64,000 nucleotides of DNA from Guillardia theta CCMP2712 (Eukaryota; Cryptophyceae; Pyrenomonadales; Geminigeraceae), in assembly GCF_000315625.1 (NCBI RefSeq), contig NW_005434651.1, positions 243,779-307,778 of the forward strand. Direction: 5' to 3'. The notes under the pieces were generated by a model. The model worked only from the letters and a program-made list of their open reading frames with translations. It was not told the DNA's origin and did no database searches. Below, in pieces: positions 22,140-32,100 of the stretch. Every line of letters begins with the position of its first letter. Position 1 is the first letter of the stretch. A program made the translations under genes and the position numbers.

Positions 22140-22448
22140 TCGCATCTTGTTGTTTTCGCACTAATCTTGAAATACCACAAACGTGACAATTGACTCTCCT
22201 TACCTCCCTTACCCATCAGTCCTGCTCTGTATTGACGCAATTCGTGCCCATACTGCTTGACCGAACTGTTGTCCATTGAATGGAACAAGGCTGTACAGGA
22301 GGGGTGCTAGTCAGACTGGGGAAAGCAAGGAGAGGTTACGTACTCGCGCGGCATGTGGTTCCGAGCATAAACAGAGAAGGCGTCTACCAGCAAGACGCAC
22401 TTGTTCCGGAAGTGAAAACGATGCAGTCCCCTGCTCTCATCGCAACCA
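22140..22448. other. Spacer between collagen copy 2 and the GT13 gene
   Basis: Convergent 3' ends. No gene or clear element seen. Confidence 0.5.
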
Positions 22449-24585
22449 TCACTGCAATGCGCCTCGCATGGGGTGGGAGGGAAAGGGGGCGGGTCCGCAC
22501 TGACCTGTGGATCCCTCGCCTGGGCTCATGCCAAAGGCCGAAGAAGTTTGATATCGGTTTCCTGCCGCCCGATCAGCGAGAGAGCGCGTGGGGTCAGAGT
22601 ACCAGGGGGTGGACGAAGTGATGTGACCTTGAGAGTTGAGGGTGTGATTCGACAGACCGCCTTCATAGTACACCACCTGAAGCAGCAGCATCAGCCTCTC
22701 TCACTCTCAGATAGCCAGGGAGTATCTGACCCAGGGCTGGGAGCAAGATTGATACTCGGTTATGAGATCGAGCTCCTTGAGATTCCGGACGACATGAGAC
22801 GCAGCGAGCATGTTGCCCAGCATCTCCTCGTAGTTGCCCAGCAAGAGGCTCTCCGGCGAGACCTCCGACCCATTCACTAACATCACAATATCAATGCGTG
22901 CGATACCATCTGGATGTGATCCGGCAGGTCGTTCAGCTTCAGTCGGCTGCAAACTTCGACGTTAGCTAGTGTCCTTGATCAAGACTCGAGCCAAATTCCT
23001 CGCAAGGACGGAATGGCAACCTGTCATATCGGCGATAGTGCATGGCATCCATGTTGGCTCCGCGTTCACCAATGTGAAAATCCCGCGGAACCTGATGTAC
23101 CTTTAGACCGCGGAGGAGGAGGAGGAGGAGGAGGAGGAGGAGGATCGTATGTAACCTCTGGAAACAGACATTCTCTGCCCTTCCTCTGTTCATCTTCACG
23201 CAGCCAATGATCCCAGTGAGTCTCTGATGACCAACATCATCCATCCGAGCGTACTGGCAAAGAAACTTACCCGGCCAGTGTGGAAGCCATTCATGCGTCA
23301 CGATCTCCCGCAGGGCCAGCCAGCCCAGCCCGATGAACCATTCAGTCCGATAGACTTGACTGGAGTCCAGGGCAAGCGTCTCGAAGCCATTGTCGTTGTA
23401 GGCTGAGACGCAGTAGACGGTGGCGTCTTTTTTCATCACTACAATAAGGTCATGCTGAGGACAACTGTTTTCCTTCTCTTTCACTTTCCTGGTGCATACA
23501 GAAGGAAGAATTCCAGGAAATCAGGGGCGAAGACCATGTCTTCCTCTACGACAATGCAGAACCTACGCAAGGAGGGATGTAGAGGTTCAGGGTTGAAGGT
23601 TATCTGGATTCGCAAGACAAGTCACTCACTGCACTGACTCGTCGGCAAAGACATCACTCAGAACGAACTTGTAATGGTCTGCAATGTAGGCGGCAGATTC
23701 TTTCAGCTCTGCAAGAGAAGAATTCACGACCGACGAAAGCAAGACCTCTCGGAACCTTTTCTGACATGATGCTTTATCGCGACGCCCATGGAGGTGGCAG
23801 CCTGCAGCTCGGTCGTCAACCCATCCATGAAAAACCTTGGTCCTTACCTGAGAAGTCGATGCTTCGAAGCCATCTTGATAGACCGTGATGCTCGAGCGTT
23901 TGACACCTCGCACAGACAGCAACGACGTCAGGCACCTACCACTCAGGTCAAGAGCTCCAAGAAAGCTATCCCCTCACGGCCTAACCTTCGCAAATACATC
24001 TCTCTGTTGTAGGCCACTACAGCTATAGGGAGATCTTTGAGGAGCTGCTGTCCACGAGGGTTGGACACAAACAGAGTAGCTGTCATCGCTCTAGTTGCGT
24101 TCCCTGGCGCTTCTGACATACGAATCTGACTTATTGCATGATGAGCTGAGTCGGTAGCAAGGTATTCATGAGCGCTCCTATCTTCCCTTCCTCCTGTCAG
24201 CCTTTCCTCTTGATCCAGCGCTGGTTGATCAGCCACGACGTTAAAGTTGCTTCCACTTCCCCCTCCTCCCCCCCCCTCCTTCTATCTTTCCCAATCTTGC
24301 TGATCCTCCAACCCGATTCAGAGTTGAGCCACCAACCAGGGCGTTATCGGTATTTACATCTCCTCCTCCTCGTAGCCCTTCCGGCCACCGGCTACCTTCC
24401 ATCTCCTTCGTCATCCTGCGAAGGATCCCCTGCATTCTCGCAGTCTCCGAGAGCGATCGGAGTGCTCTGGCGTCCAGGGACGATGATCGATGCAGCATGC
24501 TCGAGGAAAGGTGTGCAAACATCGCCATGTTCCACCAGCTCAGCCCGGCCACTGCAGCCAGCGCTACCATCGCCGACCTGGTCAT
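22449..24585 (-). CDS. GT13-type glycosyltransferase (GnT-I/POMGnT1-like), type II membrane protein
   Basis: Transfers GlcNAc from UDP-GlcNAc in Golgi glycan synthesis (family-level). The start at 24585 gives a signal-anchor (MTRSAMVALAAVAGLSWWNMAMF), then a stem. The catalytic domain opens with LPIAVVAYNREMYLRRL (about 24035), followed by RGVKRSSITVYQDGFE (about 23905), a helix ADHYKFVLSDVFADESVQ (about 23680), the metal site VVEEDMVFAPDFLEFF (about 23555), VMKKDATVYCVSAYNDNGFE (about 23440), VYRTEWFIGLGWLALR (about 23350) and LPHWPGK (about 23280). This is the full order of the family. Canonical enzymes have E-D-D at the metal motif; here it reads E-E-D. The C-terminal part continues through HYRRYD, LKLNDLPDHIQ (about 22930), LLLGNYEEMLGNMLAASHVV and VVYYEGGLSNHTLNSQGH (about 22675), ending at 22449. 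Several introns, one with a (GGA)n tract; junctions near 22890 are unresolved. Confidence 0.82.
23112..23143 (+). repeat. (GGA)n microsatellite in a GT13 intron
   Basis: About ten GGA units between coding blocks of the GT13 gene. Confidence 0.8.
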
Positions 24586-24975
24586 CCATAGCCACCAAGC
24601 CGAAACTTAGAAACTTTGATGTTCAAACTTTGAATGTCCAAACCTTATTCTTTGCTTTCACAAACTTTGGAAGTGTTGGTTAATGAATCTGAACCCGCCC
24701 CGCCACCACCATGCCATCTCCCGACCAGCCAACCTCCTACCTGATCCCGTCCCCGTCTCCGTCTCCCATTATCGTCATGATCCTCCTCCTCCCATATCAT
24801 CTTCATGCTCCTCTTGCTTCCTCGTGATCTCAATGCTCGTTTTCTTTCCCATCTGATTCAATAGTTTCACAATAGTTGAGTTGATATGTCTTCGTCAACA
24901 TTTTGTTTCTTTATTGCATTTGAATCATATTCATCATGGCACGAAGGTTGCTGATATGCGTAGTTGCGCTCAGGG
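24586..24975. promoter_or_regulatory. Divergent promoter region with repeated AAACTTTG words
   Basis: This 390-bp spacer separates the GT13 gene (-) from a coiled-coil gene (+). Between about 24603 and 24670 the word AAACTTTG or a close variant occurs repeatedly (GAAACTTTGATG, CAAACTTTGAATG, CAAACTTTGGAAG). A role in transcription is inferred only from position and repetition. Confidence 0.35.
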
Positions 24976-25613
24976 ATGAGTTCAGATGCAGCCGAATTGA
25001 TCTCCAAGCAGGAGGAGGAGATCGCAAGGTATTGAAAGATGAATACTTCATCAGCGATTTTATTCTTTGTCAGGCTCAAGTCTGAACTTCAAAAGTCCAT
25101 GAAGGAACGACAGAACCTGGCAACTTACCTGTGATTGATGTTCGTTTCCCTGAATCGTTCTGATCATGAATCGATGATAGACAACAACTCGAACAAGCAT
25201 CTCAAGCAAGTCACGACGAACTCAAGATGTGAGAGCTGTTCAAAGCTCGAAGGATCAGAAACGATTGACATCCTGATTGTGAATCGCTAGGATGAAGGAG
25301 GCTTATGTCCAACAGGAAGAAAGCTTCCAACAGAAATGGAATGCAGAGCATGAAAGGTTGTAATGGCTGAGAGGGGTTGTTCACATGAAAATTGATATGT
25401 TGCAAAGATTTCAAGACCTAGTGGCAGATATCCAAAGAAAGTATTCTGAAGAAAGAAAACCATGGTTAGTCTGCTCCGAAGAAGCCGTAAGTCTATTTTA
25501 TTCATTCATTTCACAGGATAACGAATTCAACAGAAGAAATCTCCACCCTCTACCAACAGACGAAGGAGTTTTCATCCACGTTGAGGGAGAACCCTTCAAA
25601 GCTGGATGAATGA
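24976..25613 (+). CDS. Small coiled-coil protein, six exons
   Basis: Not a known family. Six tiny exons (24976-25028, 25074-25130, 25181-25228, 25291-25356, 25408-25464, 25517-25613) join to exactly 126 codons (125 aa), from MSSDAAELISKQEEEIA to NPSKLDE and TGA. All five introns are phase 2 and the four inner exons are multiples of three (57, 48, 66, 57). The whole product is charged and heptad-like (ELQKSMKERQNLATYLQQLE, QEESFQQKWNAEHERFQDL, EEISTLYQQTKEF), indicating a continuous alpha-helical coiled coil, as in centrosomal, flagellar or tethering proteins. No TM or signal peptide. It converges on another coiled-coil gene 179 bp away. The model is supported by consistent splice sites; function is not deduced. 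Confidence 0.75.
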
Positions 25614-25792
25614 ATGACTTCATTGTAACGCACAGAAGGCGCTATTCTATTCATGTAGGTGTTATCCTCCCTTTTAAATATTAAAACTTTGGTCCATTCT
25701 TTCAGTGGCCCTTCCAAGGAGTCTGAGCCTATGGAAGAGTTCAAGCTTCAGATCACTCCGGGACTGACATAAGGTCTCAAGTGAACATAGTT

Positions 25793-26733
25793 TCACTCCT
25801 GCTCGCCTACAACCACGTCATTGGCCAAGTTGACATCACTGTCTGGGCATACCTTCTCAGAGAGCATAGAGCCTCCAAGTGAACCCCCTAGGCTGTAATC
25901 ATCCATGCTTCAAAGGTCGTGAACCGACGTCGCATGTTCAACGAAAAGAACCTGAGAGAAGTTGTCCATGCTGGGAGATTGACGGATTGTCTGGGAATGC
26001 TTTCGATGGGGGTTTCAAATAATTCTTTTTCTGCAGCTATCAAAGACGTTTAGCATTGTAAAACGCAGCAGAATGAAAAATTTACCCAGGCATTCTGGCA
26101 AAATCTCAGAGACAACACGAATGCACTTGCTTGAAGTCTGGATGGCTTCCTGTAACCTTGCACGTTCACGAGCAAATCGCTCTTTGTACTCCTCAAGGAC
26201 ATTCTAGCCGGGTTGTCAAATAAGAAAAGTGTTCCACAGACATTTTACCTGAAAGCGACGATTCTCTGCTTGCAATATGTCCCTGATCTGGGCGTCTCTT
26301 TTGGACATGTAGAGCCTGAACAATTATATGCACAAAACGCAGAAATCAAACCCAGCCAAAGACAAAGCCATCGAAAACCTGAACTCTTGCAGCTGTTGCT
26401 GATTGCGGTGAATCGCGCCTTCTTGCATCTTGCAACAGTTTAGTAAGAACCAAATTGGCTCACTCCAACCGAAATTGAAATCTTGAGTCTCTCCTCCTCA
26501 TGCCGGCTATTCTTCAGCTCATGCTTCAAAGATTTAGATCCCAAGACAATCGCGCGATTGTCCTTACCTGCAGCTCAAGTATTTCATTTTCGCGAAGGAA
26601 CTTCGCATCTATGTCCATGCTTGTCTTATCTAAAGGAAAAAATCAGTTTTGTTGTGTACCAGGAGAGCAAGAGTCACGCGCCATAGGCATTGGCCGCCTG
26701 TCCGCCCACCGAAGAGTTCAAATAATTCGACAT
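25793..26733 (-). CDS. Intron-dense coiled-coil protein, unknown function
   Basis: Reconstructed from about eight short exons between the ATG at 26733 and the TGA at 25793-25795. Blocks in order: MSNYLNSSVGGQAANAYGA; MDIDAKFLRENEILELQ (about 26620-26570); HELKNSRHEEERLKISISVG; MQEGAIHRNQQQLQEF (about 26430-26382); LYMSKRDAQIRDILQAENRR (about 26310-26250); NVLEEYKERFARERARLQEA then TSSKCIRVVSEILPECL (about 26205-26085); EKELFETPIESIPRQSVNLP (about 26037-25970); and a Gly/Ser tail MDDYSLGGSLGGSMLSEKV ending VVVGEQE. The middle is a long charged helix, the ends are low in structure. Donors and acceptors fit GT-AG; phases between the first exons (acceptor at GACAAG) are less certain. Arrangement with the facing coiled-coil gene is tail-to-tail. 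Confidence 0.65.
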
Positions 26734-27365
26734 CTGATACCTTGAGAAACAAAAGAAGCTGTTATGCCTCGTTTAGAAGTGAAACCAAGGTCAAACGATA
26801 ATCAAGATGTCTCAAAAGGTCTAGAACCCAGACAGGTAGGACATCACACGGAGCAATCTATGAACATTCTCACATGTTTTGCTTGGCGTGAACGAGACAC
26901 TCACAGAGAGGCAAGAAACAACATCAATCTGATTTGCGAGAGGAATAACAATATACAATATTCTGGACATATCTACGATGATGAGTGGAGGGAGAGCAGC
27001 AGTGTGGGCAGGGCACACTATGGCAGCGGCAGCGGGCAGCTGGGGCAACGCAGAGGAACGAGTGGGAGGGGTACGGCAGCTGAATGAGTAAACTTCAAAG
27101 GAACTGCAGGAGGAACTTGTGAGAAGGACGAGCAGTGGCACTGCAAAGGAAAGAGGAGCTACAACAGCAGCAGCAGCCACCAGGCGCGAGAGCTTCGAAG
27201 CTTATCGGTCCTGGCAAGGAACATGAGAAGCGAGGCAACGATGATGCTGCCAGACTCCTAGTCACCCGGTGCCGGGGGTACTGGGGAGGGGTAGTGTACA
27301 CCAGGGATCGGAGGCACTTGAAGAGTGGGGTAGGGCCGTGCCTTCAACTTCTGAACCGTCTCTAG
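26734..27365. other. Intergenic, no supported gene
   Basis: Reading frames on both strands (including one opened by a (CAG)n stretch near 27150-27180) lack domain signals. A GGGGTAGTG motif appears at about 27288 near the edge of the next island. Confidence 0.5.
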
Positions 27366-28215
27366 TGAGGCTGGGCCGTACTTTACCGTAACTTAGTAAC
27401 GGGCCGGGGCACGGCGCCGGGGGCAGGCTCCCGGGCGGCCCGGGCCGGGCACTGACGCCGCTGCCCTGGCGGCCGGGTCAAAGCCTTGACCGTGAGGTGC
27501 CCTGAGGCAGTGCCGCCGCGCCGCTCGCGGCTGGTTATGGAAACGGTGACCCGGCATTAGTCAAAGTCTGATCAGAATCAGAAACTGAACTCCGAAGGTA
27601 TAATCAGGAGTCCGGGCCAACGCATAGTCACCAACTTGAACAGCCTGTTAATACTTCAAACTTCAGGCTTGCCAAAGTTCCGATTCAATGCACGGTGTAG
27701 CGAAGCGTGTCACTGAGGAGGCGGGGACTCCGGAAACGATGCCATCAGTAGCGCCCGCCGACTGAAGTTAGTCACGGCGGCCCGCCGCCCGTTTGAATTG
27801 CTGAGTAAACTGGGGGCCTGATTTTAGGGACTCAGACTCGCCGCCGTTCCCAGCGGCGGGGGCCGGGCCGGCCCGGGCCGGGCGCGGCGGCGGCGGCGAC
27901 GGGAGTCACGACCAGTGTGACTCACTCTCAGGCTGGCAGTCACGGTGGCCCCCGGGCCGGGCCGCCCTGCCGGGCCCACCGCCGTGAGTCCCGGCCCTGA
28001 GATCAGTGATCTCGGGCCCCCGGGGGGTCCCGCCGTCCCGTCCCGCCGCGTGACGGTCAAAGCCTTGCCTTGAACTTAGATCTTCAACCGATGCGGCACT
28101 GCCAGCCGCAACCCGCGAGCTCCCCGGCGCGGCCCCTTCCGTCGGAGGCTCACGGAGTCACTGGTCCCCGGGCCCGGCTGCGAAGCCTACGGTACTACCG
28201 TAAGTGATCATCCGA
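27366..28215. other. Palindrome-rich island B
   Basis: Same word style as island A: GGCCGTAC, CGGGCCGGGC, GTCACGGTGG, GACTCCGGAAAC, AAAGCCTTGACC and AAAGCCTTGCC, GAAGTTAGTCACGG, GGTACTACCG. Very GC-rich in 27400-27540 and 27830-28040, yet with AGTCA/TGACT-type words throughout. No protein-like frame. Confidence 0.65.
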
Positions 28216-29106
28216 TCCTGTTTTACTCAACTCGCATGCCATTGTCCTCGTACTGACTTTTGAGTAAAAAGACGAGGCGGCCGCAAAAACTCGCTCTCTG
28301 TACCCGGTTCTGTTGGACCCCTACCTGATCATTTACAAACCTTTTGCGGTCTCTTACACCCGTGCGAAGTCTGCTACTACCCACCCTTTGAATGGAATAA
28401 AAGTACCTTGCGAGGAGCATCTCCAACAGAGATGATCTTCATGGTGTCGATTAAGGGGTGGGTAGTCAAAGCAGTAGGGGTGTTCAAGTGATACTCCATG
28501 AGGAGGGGTCTGTTACCCAGCAACTCACAGTATTTCAATGGGTAGGGCACCACAAGGAAGGGAGAATCTTTTGAACAAGGTAGGGGTGATGAAAACTAGA
28601 GGGTAGGGGTCAACGAAGATAAAATAATATAAGTAACCAGCAGCTGATGGGAGGGTAGGGGTCAGTTACCAGCAGATGCTGATGGGAGGGTAGGGGTCAG
28701 TTACCAGCAGATGCTGATGGGAGGGTAGGGGTTAATCACCAGCAACTGTTCACTTTGCCGAGTAGGGGTACTTTCAAGTAAATTGAAAGGTACTAGGTGG
28801 AAGCCAACATGGATTGCGAGGAACAGGGGGTAGGGTAGCCCTCCCGAGCTGGTGAAGGGAAAGAAGGAAATGCTCGATCCATCAGAAGCGAAGGCAAGAG
28901 AAAAGAACGGAGGATAGTGGTGTTGAGAGAAATTCATATCAGACATCAACATACGTGCGATACAATATTGCAGTTGAGAGTTGCTGAAGAGCAAGAAATA
29001 AATCATGAATGCTTCTGTCAAGAATTCATGTGGATTTCAGGAGTACCATACTTCTCAAAAAACATTGAGAAAACGAGCTTCAATAATACGATCAGACCAA
29101 AAAACT
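28216..29106. other. Intergenic with GGGTAGGGGT motifs, upstream of the giant gene
   Basis: Contains a dozen or so GGGTAGG/GGTAGGGGT runs (28455-28835) and a three-copy 35-bp repeat. No gene seen; the region is 5' of the giant surface-protein gene. Confidence 0.55.
28637..28738 (+). repeat. 35-bp tandem repeat, three copies
   Basis: Units at 28637 (32 bp, short by three), 28669 and 28704. Each starts CCAGCAG and carries GATGGGAGGGTAGGGGT followed by CAGTTA or TAATCA. Confidence 0.9.
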
Positions 29107-32100
29107 ATGATATTATTGATCAGCATGTACATATTAACGGCATCCTGCACGAACATAACAAATCAGACAAACGTAAATTGTACACAAAAGTCAGACAATT
29201 CTTCCATAGCTATTGCAACCCAACATATGTTGACAGAACAAAAGGAAGAAAACTTAAACCTGAATCAGATCGCATGTGAAACAAATAACTTTGGTCTATC
29301 CTGCCAACAAACCTGTTCCCCCGAGGTGAACTGTACTGGACATGGACGGTGCAGCGGGTGGGACGGGGAGTGCATATGCCTTGAGGGGTGGGGCGGGGCG
29401 CGGTGCGGAGAGGCGACGGGAGCGGGAAGCGGAGGGTGCGACGGGGAGCACGGGGGGCCGGGCTGCCTAGCGTGCAGGGCGGGAGAGTACGGGCAGGGGT
29501 GCAACGAGTCGTGCAGCGCGAACGCGACGTGCTCGGGGCACGGGCGGTGCGGCGGGTGGGACGGGGAGTGCATATGCCTTGAGGGGTGGGGCGGGGCGCG
29601 GTGCGGAGAGGCGACGGGAGCGGGAAGCGGAGGGTGCGACGGGGAGCACGGGGGGCCGGGCTGCCTAGCGTGCAGGGCGGGAGAGTACGGGCAGGGGTGC
29701 AACGAGTCGTGCAGCGCGAACGCGACGTGCTCGGGGCACGGGCGGTGCGGCGGGTGGGACGGGGAGTGCATATGCCTTGAGGGTTGGTTTGGAATGTTTT
29801 GTTCTGTGCCCTTGTTCAATTTGTCTTCTCCTTTTTGGATGTTGCTGTGACAGGTACCACAATGGATTTTTCAAGCACGCCTATATATGGTTCATCCATG
29901 TCATCTTCTAATGGTTCCAATTTTATGGATTTGTTTGGCACAACGAATCATTCATTTATTCTATCAAACGCATCTTTCCCAGGACTGGAATCAACTGCCA
30001 CGTGGATCTCACAGATAGTAAGTTCGACGACGAACTTAGACACGACGACTGGGGCAGGCGAGGGAGGAGCGTCGTCCACGACCCAGGCGAGTACGCCAGC
30101 GCCAAGCACGCCGTCTTGGCAGACAAGTGTTGACGGCTATCTTGTCGGAAATACTTCAAGCGCAGGCATCGAGACATCAGCGACGTGGGAGTCATCGACT
30201 AGCACGCCAGTGCCGAGCTCGACAGAGCTATCCAACGTGTCATCAACGTCGACGACGACTGCGATAGACAGCAAGCTGTACACGACGACGGGGGCAGGCG
30301 AGGGAGGAGCGTCGTCTACGACCCAGGCGAGTACGCCAGCGCCAAGCACGCCGTCTTGGCAGACAAGTGTTGACGGCTATCTTGTCGGAAATACTTCAAG
30401 CGCAGGCATCGAGACATCAGCGACGTGGGAGTCATCGACTAGCACGCCAGTGCCGAGCTCGACAGAGTCGTACAACGTGTCATCAACGTCGACGACGACT
30501 GCGATAGACAGCAAGCTGTACACGACGACGGGGGCAGGCGAGGGAGGAGCGTCGTCCACGACCCAGGCGAGTACGCCAGCGCCAAGCACGCCGTCTTGGC
30601 AGACAAGTGTTGACGGCTATCTTGTCGGAAATACTTCAAGTGTAGGCATCGAGACATCAGCGACGTGGGAGTCGTCGACTAGCACGCCAGTGCCGAGCTC
30701 GACAGAGCTATCCAACGTGTCATCAACGTCGACGACGACTGCGATAGACAGCAAGCTGTACACGACGACGGGGGCAGGCGAGGGAGGAGCGTCGTCCACG
30801 ACCCAGGCGAGTACGCCAGCGCCAAGCACGCCGTCTTGGCAGACAAGTGTTGACGGCTATCTTGTCGGAAATACTTCAAGCGCAGGCATCGAGACATCAG
30901 CGACGTGGGAGTCATCGACTAGCACGCCAGTGCCGAGCTCGACAGAGTCGTACAACGTGTCATCAACGTCGACGACGACTGCGATAGACAGCAAGCTGTA
31001 CACGACGACAGGAACGTCGTCTACGACCCAGGCGAGTACGCCAGCGCCAAGCACGGCAGTGCCGAGCTCGACAGAGCTATCCAACGTGTCATCAACGTCG
31101 ACGACGACTGCGATAGACAGCAAGCTGTACACGACGACAGGAACGTCGTCTACGACCCAGGCGAGTACGCCAGCGCCAAGCATGCCTTCTTGGCAGACAA
31201 GTGTTGACGGCTATCTTGTCGGAAATACTTCAAGCGCAGGCATCGAGACATCAGCGACGTGGGAGTCGTCGACTAGCACGCCAGTGCCGAGCTCGACAGA
31301 GCTATCCAACGTGTCATCAACGTCGACGACGACTGCGATAGACAGCAAGCTGTACACGACGACAGGAACGTCGTCTACGACCCAGGCGAGTACGCCAGCG
31401 CCAAGCACGGCAGTGCCGAGCTCGACAGAGTCGTTCAACGTGTCATCAACGTCGACGACGACTGCGATAGACAGCAAGCTGTACACGACGACAGGAGCGT
31501 CGTCTACGACCCAGGCGAGTACGCCAGCGCCGAGCTCGACAGAGCCGATCTCGACAGAGCTATCCAACGTGTCATCAACGTCGACGACGACTGCGATAGA
31601 CAGCAAGCTGTACACGACGACGGGGGCAGGCGAGGGAGGAGCGTCGTCTACGACCCAGGCGAGTACGCCAGCGCCAAGCACGCCGTCTTGGCAGACAAGT
31701 GTTGACGGCTATCTTGTCGGAAATACTTCAAGCGCAGGCATCGAGACATCAGCGACGTGGGAGTCGTCGACTAGCACGCCAGTGCCGAGCTCGACAGAGC
31801 TATCCAACGTGTCATCAACGTCGACGACGACTGCGATAGACAGCAAGCTGTACACGACGACAGGAGCGTCGTCTACGACCCAGGCGAGTACGCCAGCGCC
31901 AAGCTCGACAGAGTCGTTCAACGTGTCATCAACGTCGTCAAATGTGACGAGTGCTATGCAGTTTTTGCTTGAAACAACTCCATCAGGTTCTTCATTCTTC
32001 AATTGGACTCAGTTCCTTAGTACAGCTAAACAAGACAACGATTACTTTAGTTCCCTCAAACTGCTTGAGCTTCCGCACGACGAATTGTTTAGGCTTACTG

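Noticed and set aside
26821-27180. Minus-strand frame with a hydrophobic N-terminus
   Set aside because: Looks like a possible signal peptide, but the frame is Ser/Pro/Ala low-complexity and has no identifiable continuation.
28637-28738. CRISPR-like array
   Set aside because: Repeats are contiguous 35-bp units without spacers and the genome is eukaryotic.
29265-29819. Minus-strand 184-residue His/Pro-rich frame
   Set aside because: Antisense to the EGF repeats; its internal repetition only mirrors the 198-bp units.
30137-32002. Series of minus-strand MLGAGVLAWVVDD... frames
   Set aside because: Antisense of the Ser/Thr repeat array; a repeated shadow, not a gene family.
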